Shown piece after piece: positions 31,787 through 40,123 of a stretch of DNA of 64,000 nt. Position 1 is the stretch's first letter, and every line of letters begins with the position of its first letter. The notes beneath the pieces are model-generated. The model searched no databases. It was given only the letters and a program-made list of their open reading frames with translations, and was not told where the DNA came from. A program made the position numbers and the translations under genes. This stretch comes from Candidatus Edwardsbacteria bacterium (GTDB lineage: Bacteria; Edwardsbacteria; AC1; EtOH8). The DNA lies in contig JAHJLF010000075.1 in assembly GCA_018821925.1 (NCBI GenBank), forward strand, positions 25,781 to 89,780, given 5' to 3'.

Positions 31787-32511
31787 TCGAACGCACCGAA
31801 GCCATAATCCTAAAATCCCAAAACTGGTCGGAGACCAGCCGCATTGTCAGCGCCTTCACCCGGCAGTTCGGCCGGATGAAATTCATGGCCAAGGGCGCCC
31901 GCAAGCCCCGAAGCAGGTTCGGGGCTTCTTTCCAGCCCGGCGGCGTCTCCCAGATCGTCTTCTACCGCAGCCGGCATTCCGAACTGCACACCGTCTCCGA
32001 GACCGACGTGGTCTGGGATCCCTCGGCCCTGGCCGAGGGCGGCCGGATGAACCCGGCGGCAGTGGCCCTGGAGATGGGCTACAAGCTCACCGCTTTGGAA
32101 TCGCCCAACCTGGCCTTTTATAAAAATCTTTCGGGTTTTCTGAAAGCACTGCCATCCTCCGGGGAAAGCCACAGCGAACTGCTGGGCTTTTTCCTGGCGG
32201 CCCTCAACAACCTGGGGCATTCCCCCCGGCTGGATTCCTGCGTCAAATGCCGCCGGGAGCTTAAAAGCGGCGCCCCGGTCTTCTCGGTGACCGAGGGCGG
32301 CTTCCTCTGCCCCCGCTGCCATGCCCCTGAGGGGGAATGCATTCTCCTGAAGCCGGCCCAATCTGCGGCCTTGTATCACTGGCACTCCACTGGAGATCTG
32401 TGCGACATCACCCGCCACGACGGAAAATGCCTGATCGAGACCCTGACCGCCTTCGTCAATCATCACATATCCGGCCGGACTAAACTCATCTGCGTGAAAT
32501 ATCTGGACTGA
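31783..32511 (+). CDS. recO: DNA repair protein RecO
   Basis: 242 residues. The N-terminal OB-fold (RTEAIILKSQNWSETSRIVSAFTRQFGRMKFMAKGARKPRS) is characteristic. The C-terminal zinc site is complete: CVKCRREL and CPRC near residues 155-185. RecO loads RecA onto SSB-coated DNA with RecR in gap repair. It begins inside the Nudix stop (ATGA), and is followed by a repeat-rich stretch and a terminator. Confidence 0.92.
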   Translation: MIERTEAIILKSQNWSETSRIVSAFTRQFGRMKFMAKGARKPRSRFGASFQPGGVSQIVFYRSRHSELHTVSETDVVWDPSALAEGGRMNPAAVALEMGYKLTALESPNLAFYKNLSGFLKALPSSGESHSELLGFFLAALNNLGHSPRLDSCVKCRRELKSGAPVFSVTEGGFLCPRCHAPEGECILLKPAQSAALYHWHSTGDLCDITRHDGKCLIETLTAFVNHHISGRTKLICVKYLD

Positions 32512-32516
32512 CCTAT

Positions 32517-32668
32517 TCCCCTCTCCCAATGCTTTGGGGGAGGGGACTTAATATTTCCCTTCCCGCATCGGGAAGGGGTAGGGGTTAGGTCAGTCATTCC
32601 CGAGAAATCGGGAATCCAGGAACCGGTCAGCCCCAATAATTGTAGGGGAGGGTTTTAAACCCTCCCCT
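32517..32668. repeat. Cluster of four palindromic repeats
   Basis: Back to back: CCCCTCTCCCAATGCTTTGG...GGGG (32518-32545, same family as 3998), CCCTTCCCG/CGGGAAGGGG (32557-32577), an inverted CCTGGATTCCC copy (32594-32620), and AGGGGAGGGTTT/AAACCCTCCCCT (32644-32668). No gene lies in 32512-32768. Confidence 0.65.
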
Positions 32669-32680
32669 ATTAAAACACCA

Positions 32681-32705
32681 AGCCCCCGCCTATGGCGGGG
32701 GCTTT
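32681..32705. terminator. Bidirectional terminator
   Basis: AGCCCCCGCC, loop TATG, GGCGGGGGCT, then TT. It lies between the convergent recO and metallopeptidase genes. Confidence 0.7.
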
Positions 32706-32768
32706 CGTATTTATCGACCTCATCCCTTCGCCCTTCTCTTCCCAAGAGAAGGGTTGGGTTGAGTTATT

Positions 32769-34295
32769 TTATTCCGCCAGGTATTTCAGTGAAAATTCCT
32801 CTCCGCTGATCCGTTGGTACAATTCGGGATAGGTATAGGTCCCGGAGGGCTTGATCACCTCGTCCAGCAAAAATTTGCCGAACTTTTTACCCTGGGCCAT
32901 GATGTCATCCGTTTTATGGCGCTTTTTGAACACCTCCCTCAGCATATCGCAGGTCAGGTCGCCCATAAAATAATTGTGCAGGTAGATGGGATGGGTGGTA
33001 TGGTGGATCCAGAATCCCCAGAGCGGCTCTTCGGCGTAAGGCTCCTCGCCCAGTATCTGCCGGTATATCTTCCAGTACAGTTGATGAACGTCGTCTATCG
33101 AGGTTATATTCTCCCGGTACAGGGCCTGATCGAACAGGATGGCCGGAACGGCTTCGATCCTGGTGGCCCGTTCCCAGCGTTTGAGATTGGCAAAATTCTC
33201 CGCTGCCTTTTCCCGGCCATCGCCGAAGAACTGTCCGAAGAACGATCCTTCGTAAAGGAAATCCTGAAAAAGGTTGGCGAACCCCTCGGAGACGATACCG
33301 CTGCCCCCCATGTTCAACAGCACCTCCCGGGGCTTCAGTAGAAAGGAGTGCAGGGCGTGCCCGGTCTCGTGCAGCAGAACACCGTATTCGTGATAGCGGT
33401 TCTCCACGTTGGCCAGTATCCGCGAATCGACCGCCGTCTGGATGGGAAAATTGTAGCCCCACTCCGACTTGTTGCGGCGGGGAAAGATGTCGTAGGTGAT
33501 GTTGTGCAGGGTGATGTCCCACCCGAAGTTCAAAAAGAAGTCCCGAACCACATCGTAACAGGCCGACATGTCAACCCGGTGATTAAGTTCCGGGGCCAGT
33601 TGGGCGCTGATATAGGCGTCATCCCAAGGCTTGACGGCGCTGTCGCCAATAAATTTTTCACCGTATTCCGCCTTGATCTTTTTCATGGCCGGCAGTAATT
33701 TGACTATCTGTTCCGGCCAGCGGTCGAACATGTTTACATCCAACTCCTGCTGTTCCAGTTGGTAGGCCACGAAATTTTTGGCGCCGTAGAGCCGGGCATA
33801 TTCTTTTCTTAAACCGATAAGTTCGGCAAACCCGGCCTGGAACAGCGGCTGGTTCACCTGGGCCCGGGCCAGGTAGGCCCTCTTTCTTTTCTCCCGGTCC
33901 GGCTCGCTGCGCAGGATCTGGGCAATCTCGGTGGAGCGGATCTCCCGGCCATCCAGGCTGGAGCGGTGGTTGTTAAGCACCTTGGACAGTTCGGTGGACA
34001 GTTTCTGGATCTCCAACTCCAGCTTGTTCATCTCGTCGGACAGGTGATAGGGCTTGAAGGCCTTGTACAGGATCTCTGTCCGGCGTTTATCCAGCGGCTC
34101 CAGGGCCATTGCTTTATGATCCAGAATGGCCTGATAGTTTTTCTGGTCCTTGAATACTTTGACCAGCTTCTGGTAGGCTTTTTGCGAGCCGAAGTCGTAT
34201 CCGGTGGTATACTGGACCCATTCCAGCCGGGAATACTGGGCGGAGAGCTTCTCCAGCTTGCGGCCGATGGCGGTGATCTTTTTTATCTGGGACAT
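32769..34295 (-). CDS. M3/M2-like zinc metallopeptidase
   Basis: 508 residues, cytoplasmic, no signal peptide. The zinc motif HETGHALHSFLL is near residues 317-328, followed by the third-ligand region GSGIVSEGFANLFQDFL. The helical N-terminal part (LGKLEKLSAQYSRLEW, ILYKAFKPYHLSDEMNKLELE) and overall length fit the oligoendopeptidase F / peptidyl-dipeptidase clan. Family subdivision M2 versus M3 is uncertain. Probably degrades oligopeptides. Single-gene unit, convergent with recO. Confidence 0.82.
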   Translation of the reverse strand: MSQIKKITAIGRKLEKLSAQYSRLEWVQYTTGYDFGSQKAYQKLVKVFKDQKNYQAILDHKAMALEPLDKRRTEILYKAFKPYHLSDEMNKLELEIQKLSTELSKVLNNHRSSLDGREIRSTEIAQILRSEPDREKRKRAYLARAQVNQPLFQAGFAELIGLRKEYARLYGAKNFVAYQLEQQELDVNMFDRWPEQIVKLLPAMKKIKAEYGEKFIGDSAVKPWDDAYISAQLAPELNHRVDMSACYDVVRDFFLNFGWDITLHNITYDIFPRRNKSEWGYNFPIQTAVDSRILANVENRYHEYGVLLHETGHALHSFLLKPREVLLNMGGSGIVSEGFANLFQDFLYEGSFFGQFFGDGREKAAENFANLKRWERATRIEAVPAILFDQALYRENITSIDDVHQLYWKIYRQILGEEPYAEEPLWGFWIHHTTHPIYLHNYFMGDLTCDMLREVFKKRHKTDDIMAQGKKFGKFLLDEVIKPSGTYTYPELYQRISGEEFSLKYLAE

Positions 34296-34358
34296 TTGAG
34301 GCTCCTATTGTGTTTTTCAAAACCTATACACCGATTATACAAGGCCGGGCTATAAATG

Positions 34359-37300
34359 TCAAAACATTATCCCCAACGTCAACCTGACCCTGCGGGGCAG
34401 AGCATAAGCCGAGCTTTCGGGATAGCGCAATGAATTGTATGGGTCATTGACGTAGTCATTATAGGCGGCCACATAAGTGAGATAGAGTTCCTTGTCGTCG
34501 ATCACCCCGTCGCCGTTAAGGTCCCGCCATTTGCTGTAATCAGGATTGGGATACCAGACGGTGTCTCCGACGGCATCGGTGGTGCCGGGAAGGCTATCCA
34601 GCACCATTTTCCCGGCAAAATCATCATAGTTGAGCGGCGTGCCATAGGCATCGGTCAGGCCGGTCTGGGGAAAGACCCCGGTGGCATTCCTCCTGTTGAA
34701 AAGATTCAATATTTCAAGCTCGATAGAAACTTTTGTTTTAGACAACGGAATGGTTTTAACCATCTTCAGGTCGGTATTGAATGTCCAGGGCATCCGTTCT
34801 GTGTTAATTTTTTCCAAAATACTGTAGGGAAATCCGCTGTAGGCAATATTAAACAGACTGATGGAAAGATCGGCCAGTGGCCGGGTTCCCAAAATCCGCG
34901 GCCCGAAGTCATGGTCAAAATCCCAGCCCATATTCAAGACGAACTTATGTCGCTGATCCCAATTGAGAAAACATTCGTTGATGTATCTGGGATCCAGAAA
35001 GAAATCCGCACACCCTGGGTCTGTCCCGCCTCCGTAGATGTAATAATTTGCAATTATTGTCGCCGAAGTAGTGTATTTGGCCACTTGCAGTGAATAATTG
35101 CCTTTAAGCGTGAATCCTTTTTCTAGAGGTTCTAATTCATAGGAGAGTTCCAAACCGCGAATATTGGCTTGGCGGTTGTTTTTATATCCAATGTAATTCA
35201 AACCAGTGCAAGTATCTTGTATATATGTGGTATCTATAAGATTATAAACATCCTTATAATACAAACTTAGGTCAAGCTCCGAGCTTCGGCCGAACCGCCG
35301 GGATATGCCAGCCTCATACGCTATGGTGTATGGTACGGAAAGCTCCGGATCCCCAATCAATGTATTTCCTCGGGCAATATTGACGCTTAACTGTTTGTAC
35401 AGATAATCCCAGGACGGTTGTTGGACATACCGGCCGAAGTTCACCCGGAAAGAAGTGGACTGTGAGACCTTGTGCAGGAAACCCAGCCTCAGGCTGAACA
35501 TGGTGGTGTCCCGGGCTTCAATGTAGGAGGCGGTATCGGTCAGGTTGAAGTTATCGGCCTTTTTCCCGGCATTGGGCATGAACCTATCCAGCCTGACCCC
35601 GGCGGTGAACACCAGGTCCTTCAACTCCAGCTTTTCCTGCAGATATATGGCCAGGTTGGCCGGATCGAAATCGTAATGATCCTTGAATGGATAGGCATTC
35701 CACGGCAGGGAATTCTCCTTGAGGTAGATACGGTATTTCTTGAGATCGATACCTCCCTCCAGGTTGTTCCTTTCGTTCAGTTGATGGTTCATCTTGAAAT
35801 TCAGCCCGTTATAGCTGTCGGCCGTCTTCCGCCACAGCCGGGCCAGACCGTAGCCCACAAAATAGCCCGGCACGCCGTAGGGATTGTTGGTGTTGTATGC
35901 ATATCCCTGTCCGGCATAGGCATCGTAGATGCTGTCGCCGTTGGCATCGGCATCCGGCAGAAAGGTATAATCCTGCCACCAACTACGCTCCTTCTCAGCG
36001 GCGGTATCAAGCACCCCTGTCTGGGTCTTGGCGCTGAAACGGTTGATCCCCAGGGAATATGAGGTCTTTGGCGAGATGTCCTGTTTGAATCTCAGACCCA
36101 GCATCCATTCTTTTTTCAATTGGGCATAGTAATTATCTAAATTATATTTAAAGTAAGTGCTGTATTTTGACTCCTGCTCCCTATTGGCAAACCAGGAGAG
36201 GCTGGCTTTGGCCTTCCATCGTTCGATCCTGTAATCCGTCCGGCCCTGCAGTTTGTAGGAATTCGATCCGCTGTGCGGCAGATAGGGCTGGTCCCATTCC
36301 TTCCAGCCGTACATCCGGCCATGGGCCAGGCGGTCCAGCTTCTCCAATTCCCACATCTGCTGTCCGCTGATATCCGATCCCCCGGCGGTATAAAGGCTGT
36401 CGTAATATCTGATGGTGTCGGCCCAGTCACCCACCCAACCGTAGGCGCCTCCGCTACCCGGAACGGTATCCCACTGAGAGTGGCTGTAATACAGGGTATC
36501 GGCCCAGATATAATCCTTGGAATGATCGGGAATAAACATCTTTTCCGGCATATTGTAGGCTATTAGGCCCTTATTATCCATAACCTCGGCATTGAATGAA
36601 AAGCGCATCGCCGGAATTTTTGGAACGGACGAATTCCAGAATGTTTCATATCTGTTATACCCGCTGTTGACCGAGCCATGGATCATATCCGAGGTCCACT
36701 TGATTCCCTTATCGTCCGACGCCCTTTCGGTAACGATATCTACTGCGCCCGACATGCTTTGTCCGATCGAGATTGGAAACCCAGGGCCGGTAATATCGAT
36801 CCCGGCCATGGCCCCGGCCGGCAGGTGTTCGCTAAAATTTCCGAAATGCCGGTCGCTGACATCGAAGCCGTCCACGAAATAGGCAATCTCGTCATGGTCT
36901 CCGCCCCGCAGGTGTACTTGCCCGGTGTAAACCACTGTTCCCGGTGCCTGCCGCAGAACGCCGCCCAGCCCCGGCTCGGGCATGTTTTGTATTTGTTCGG
37001 CCGCTATTCCAGGCTGGTCCGTCCCTATGGGTTTACTTTCTACTATCTGCTTTTTTGGGCTGGCCGGCCAAAGCTTCAAAAAAAGTATCGAGGCCCTTTC
37101 CGGATAGTAGAGCACCTCCTTGACCATCACGGGTTCGAATCCTTTCTTCTCCGCCCTGAGGGTATAACTGCCTGCCCGAAGGCTGTCCAGAATAAAATAA
37201 CCGTTGATGTCCGTCCTGGACTCAACGGTTGTACCCACGATAGTGATCTTTGCCTTTTCCAATCCCCGCCCGGTTGCGCCATCAATTACCAGCCCTTCAA

Positions 37301-37376
37301 GGTTATTGGCGTTCTCTGCTGCCAAGGAAAGTATCGCAGACCACAACAAAACGGCCGAACATATAACCCTGCGCAT
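34359..37376 (-). CDS. TonB-dependent-receptor-like outer-membrane protein
   Basis: 1005 residues. Signal peptide MRRVICSAVLLWSAILSLAA; carboxypeptidase-like regulatory domain (about 25-110: LEGLVIDGATGRGLEKAKI, DINGYFILDSLRAGSYTLRA); plug domain (about 125-240: PGLGGVLRQAPGTVVYTGQ, VHLRGGDHDEIAYFVDGFDV); then a large Tyr/Asp-rich beta-barrel ending in GIMF. Residues 952-964 (DLNGDGVIDDKEL) form an EF-hand-like calcium loop near the C-terminus, unusual in a barrel. No TonB box is obvious and no TonB/ExbBD gene is nearby. Probably a surface transporter or binding protein for a large ligand. Terminal Phe fits Bam insertion. Confidence 0.82.
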   Translation of the reverse strand: MRRVICSAVLLWSAILSLAAENANNLEGLVIDGATGRGLEKAKITIVGTTVESRTDINGYFILDSLRAGSYTLRAEKKGFEPVMVKEVLYYPERASILFLKLWPASPKKQIVESKPIGTDQPGIAAEQIQNMPEPGLGGVLRQAPGTVVYTGQVHLRGGDHDEIAYFVDGFDVSDRHFGNFSEHLPAGAMAGIDITGPGFPISIGQSMSGAVDIVTERASDDKGIKWTSDMIHGSVNSGYNRYETFWNSSVPKIPAMRFSFNAEVMDNKGLIAYNMPEKMFIPDHSKDYIWADTLYYSHSQWDTVPGSGGAYGWVGDWADTIRYYDSLYTAGGSDISGQQMWELEKLDRLAHGRMYGWKEWDQPYLPHSGSNSYKLQGRTDYRIERWKAKASLSWFANREQESKYSTYFKYNLDNYYAQLKKEWMLGLRFKQDISPKTSYSLGINRFSAKTQTGVLDTAAEKERSWWQDYTFLPDADANGDSIYDAYAGQGYAYNTNNPYGVPGYFVGYGLARLWRKTADSYNGLNFKMNHQLNERNNLEGGIDLKKYRIYLKENSLPWNAYPFKDHYDFDPANLAIYLQEKLELKDLVFTAGVRLDRFMPNAGKKADNFNLTDTASYIEARDTTMFSLRLGFLHKVSQSTSFRVNFGRYVQQPSWDYLYKQLSVNIARGNTLIGDPELSVPYTIAYEAGISRRFGRSSELDLSLYYKDVYNLIDTTYIQDTCTGLNYIGYKNNRQANIRGLELSYELEPLEKGFTLKGNYSLQVAKYTTSATIIANYYIYGGGTDPGCADFFLDPRYINECFLNWDQRHKFVLNMGWDFDHDFGPRILGTRPLADLSISLFNIAYSGFPYSILEKINTERMPWTFNTDLKMVKTIPLSKTKVSIELEILNLFNRRNATGVFPQTGLTDAYGTPLNYDDFAGKMVLDSLPGTTDAVGDTVWYPNPDYSKWRDLNGDGVIDDKELYLTYVAAYNDYVNDPYNSLRYPESSAYALPRRVRLTLGIMF

Positions 37377-37472
37377 ATATGCCTCTTAGATAGGGTTGTT
37401 TGATTATGTATTTAACCTAAAAGTATTGTAGCAAAAAATCCCCTGATTTGTAAATATAATTTTTCATAATTC

Positions 37473-38669
37473 TCATATAAGCTTCATAGTAATGGCCTGT
37501 TGATATTTTGCCGGATAGGTTTTGATCAAGGAAATTTCATCGCATTTATTGAAGGTGGCAAATTCTTTCAGGCTTTTGGCCAGAGTCGGGAGGAACTCAT
37601 CCATATCGGCCATCCTTTTCTCGATGAACAGCGAATTGATAATAAGCTGTTTGTCCTTCCGGTCGGCCTTGGGGTCCAGCCGGCCCACCAGGTCGCCTTT
37701 CCATAATATCGGCAGACTGAAATAGCCGTATTTCCTTTTAATGGCCGGGGCGTAGCACTCTAATGTATAATCGAAATCGAATATCTCTTTGATGCGGTTC
37801 CGCAGGATGATCAGATTATCAAATGGCGACAACAGATGAACCTTGTGCTTGCCACCTTTCGATTTTTCATCAATCCCGGCCAGGTCTTCTGTTAAAATGA
37901 AATATTTTTTAGGCAGGCCCTCGATGAATATCTGGACTATCTCTCCGCTTTCTTCCAGTTCTTTCAGCCATCTGCTCATCCGGCCGGTGATGTGCATGTA
38001 CTTGTCTATGTCGCCTTCGGTGGCAAGGCCCATGGAGCCCAGTGCCCGCTTGATAAAGAAATGCTTCTCCTCCCGCTCGCCGGGTATTGAGATGTCCAGG
38101 CCGGAGGGCAGCACCCGCTCGGTCAGGTCGTATATCCTCCGGAAGTTTTTTCTTTCGCTGACCATCAATTCGCCCCGCAGGAACAGCACCTCCAGTGCCA
38201 TCTTCTCCGGCTTCCAGTCCCACCACACGCCCTGGTGTTTGTTCCGACCTTCGAAATCGCTTCCGGAAAGCGGGCCCTCTTCGGCCACCCGTTTTTTCAC
38301 CCGGTCGATTATATGCTTCTTTCCCTTTATCCAGGACGAAATGTACTTACTGCGCTTCCCCTGCATGTGGGAGATGTAGTAGCGGTAATCCTTCATCGGT
38401 AGATAACTGGCGGCATGGGCCCAGTATTCGAAAATCTTGCGATCGTCTTTTTGCAATTGATGGAGACACTGCTGATGGTAATCGCTGACCCTGGCATTAA
38501 GAGCCACATGATGCGCCCGCTCGATAATATTGATGGTGTCTATCTGAACATAGCCCAGCTTATCAATGGCCAGATAAACACCGTCCTTGCCGTGCAGGGA
38601 TGCGGAATCGTCCAGCAATTGCTTTTGCAGGTTGAGAGCTTTGGCTTGTTGTAATGATATTTTATTCAT
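37473..38669 (-). CDS. YcaQ-family winged-helix DNA glycosylase
   Basis: 398 residues, the family length. N-terminal LQKQLLDDSASLHGKDGVYLAIDKLGYVQIDTINIIERAHH and EYWAHAASYLPMKDYRYY are characteristic of the HTH_42 family to which the interstrand-crosslink DNA glycosylase YcaQ/AlkX belongs. The C-terminal half has LLSPFDNLIILRNRIKEIFDFDYTLECY and KRKYGYFSLPILW. It unhooks DNA crosslinks in studied members. Single-gene unit on the minus strand, one of several DNA repair genes in the window. Confidence 0.87.
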   Translation of the reverse strand: MNKISLQQAKALNLQKQLLDDSASLHGKDGVYLAIDKLGYVQIDTINIIERAHHVALNARVSDYHQQCLHQLQKDDRKIFEYWAHAASYLPMKDYRYYISHMQGKRSKYISSWIKGKKHIIDRVKKRVAEEGPLSGSDFEGRNKHQGVWWDWKPEKMALEVLFLRGELMVSERKNFRRIYDLTERVLPSGLDISIPGEREEKHFFIKRALGSMGLATEGDIDKYMHITGRMSRWLKELEESGEIVQIFIEGLPKKYFILTEDLAGIDEKSKGGKHKVHLLSPFDNLIILRNRIKEIFDFDYTLECYAPAIKRKYGYFSLPILWKGDLVGRLDPKADRKDKQLIINSLFIEKRMADMDEFLPTLAKSLKEFATFNKCDEISLIKTYPAKYQQAITMKLI

Positions 38670-38729
38670 TACATTAACGATCTATTTTTAAAAAGTAAAA
38701 CTTAGTGCGTACCCTATAACCCTTATTGC

Positions 38730-38766
38730 AAAAGGCTGACCCCGCTATCGGGATCAGCCTTTTATT
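38730..38766. terminator. Rho-independent terminator-like hairpin
   Basis: AAAGGCTGA/TCAGCCTTT outer stem, CCCG/CGGG inner stem, loop CTAT, followed by TTATTTT. It lies upstream of YcaQ and downstream (plus strand) of nothing annotated, so its user is unclear. Confidence 0.55.
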
Positions 38767-38888
38767 TTATCTTGTTTCCGTTTGATAGTCCAGCAATTCA
38801 ACATCCCCTACTGCAGGAAATAAATAACACCCGCTTACAAAACCTATTCCCAATTGGCTCCTCGATCTCATAAAACCGATAAACTGTA

Positions 38889-38912
38889 AACCAGTAAACT
38901 CGTTTACTGGTT
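38889..38912 (-). terminator. Hairpin after the regulatory-domain surface protein
   Basis: Perfect 11-bp inverted repeat AACCAGTAAAC/GTTTACTGGTT, 7 bases beyond the stop at 38919. T-run is weak. Confidence 0.4.
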
Positions 38913-38918
38913 GTACAG

Positions 38919-40043
38919 CTAGAACCGGTACCCCGCCCCCAGCGAGCCCTCGGCCAGAAGGTTGGGCTTTACATAAGATCCCGAAGTGATCTTATCCCCG
39001 GGAAGGAACATTCCGCCCCGCCCCTGGCCCCAGAGAAATATCTTCGGAGTAAGGCAATATTCAATGCCGGCCCCGCCCCGGAAAATGGGACTGACGGCCT
39101 TTTGTTCCTCTCCGGTAGCCGGATCGATATAAACCGCACCGTCGTAGTTGTTTTGCCAAGATAAAACACCGGCGCTGACCAAAACGTAAGGGGTGGCTTT
39201 CTCCCAGAAGGAGAATTTGTAACGGCCCTCGGCTTCGATGTTGATATAACTATTTTGATAAAGCTGGTAATTGGGCTCCCAGATGTTTTCCATGAGTTTG
39301 TTGCCCCCGAACCCCAGGCTCAGTCCGGCCATGATGCCGTGTCCGACATCCATCCCTCCGCCTACCCTGATCATGTAGCCGTAATCCGCATCGGAGGTTA
39401 CTCCTCCCATCAGTTTGATGACCCCGCCGCCGGCAAACACCTGCCACTTGCCGGAAGCAGAGGTATTTTGGCCGGACAGTTTGACATCAAGCTTTTGCGG
39501 CAGCTTGTCCCTGAGGCTCAAGCTGCGGCTGGCCGGGGGATAGCCGGGTGCGGTAAACATGATCTGGTAGTTTCCCGGCTTCACTTCCGCCCGGTATCCG
39601 CCGTCCCCGGCCTGACTTTCGGTCTGCAGTGACTGTGACCCTGTGATGCTGATCAGGGCTTTCAGCGGACGACCGCTGGCCGAATCGCTGACGATTCCCG
39701 AAACCTCGACCACCCTGCGCTTAAGGGTCAGGTCCCACTTCTCGGCCTGGCCGGCGGTAACCGTTATCTTTCTTTCTATCCAGCGGTATCCGTTGGCATA
39801 GATGTGGACCTTGTAGTCGCCCGGAGCCAGTTCCGCCTGGTAGCGCCCTGCCGAATCGCTCATCACCCCTGGAACGTCGGTGCCGGGAAAGGTTATCATG
39901 CCCTTCATGGGGGTACCGACATCGCGGTCCTTGATGGCCCCAGAGATGGTTCCTTTGGCTGCTTCCTGACAAAGCGCCGAACCGGTAATCAGCCCGGCCA
40001 GGCACCACGCCATCCCCAGCGACAACAACGCTCTTTTTTTCAT
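38919..40043 (-). CDS. Outer-membrane protein with two carboxypeptidase-like regulatory domains
   Basis: 374 residues from the ATG at 40043, chosen because AAGGAA precedes it and a signal peptide (MKKRALLSLGMAWCLAGLIT) begins there. Two tandem regulatory domains follow (about 30-105: GTISGAIKDRDVGTPMKGMI; about 110-190: VSGIVSDSASGRPLKALISI), then a Gly/Tyr-rich beta-barrel (about 195-374) ending GAGYRF. Probably a surface or outer-membrane structural protein of unknown ligand. It lies 81 bases after infB where rbfA is often found. Confidence 0.75.
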   Translation of the reverse strand: MKKRALLSLGMAWCLAGLITGSALCQEAAKGTISGAIKDRDVGTPMKGMITFPGTDVPGVMSDSAGRYQAELAPGDYKVHIYANGYRWIERKITVTAGQAEKWDLTLKRRVVEVSGIVSDSASGRPLKALISITGSQSLQTESQAGDGGYRAEVKPGNYQIMFTAPGYPPASRSLSLRDKLPQKLDVKLSGQNTSASGKWQVFAGGGVIKLMGGVTSDADYGYMIRVGGGMDVGHGIMAGLSLGFGGNKLMENIWEPNYQLYQNSYINIEAEGRYKFSFWEKATPYVLVSAGVLSWQNNYDGAVYIDPATGEEQKAVSPIFRGGAGIEYCLTPKIFLWGQGRGGMFLPGDKITSGSYVKPNLLAEGSLGAGYRF

Positions 40044-40123
40044 CTTGGGTTCCTTCCTGCTATTTTTAAATTTTCCGGAGATAATCAATAAATAACCGGA
40101 GATCACACTGCACGCCAAAATGT

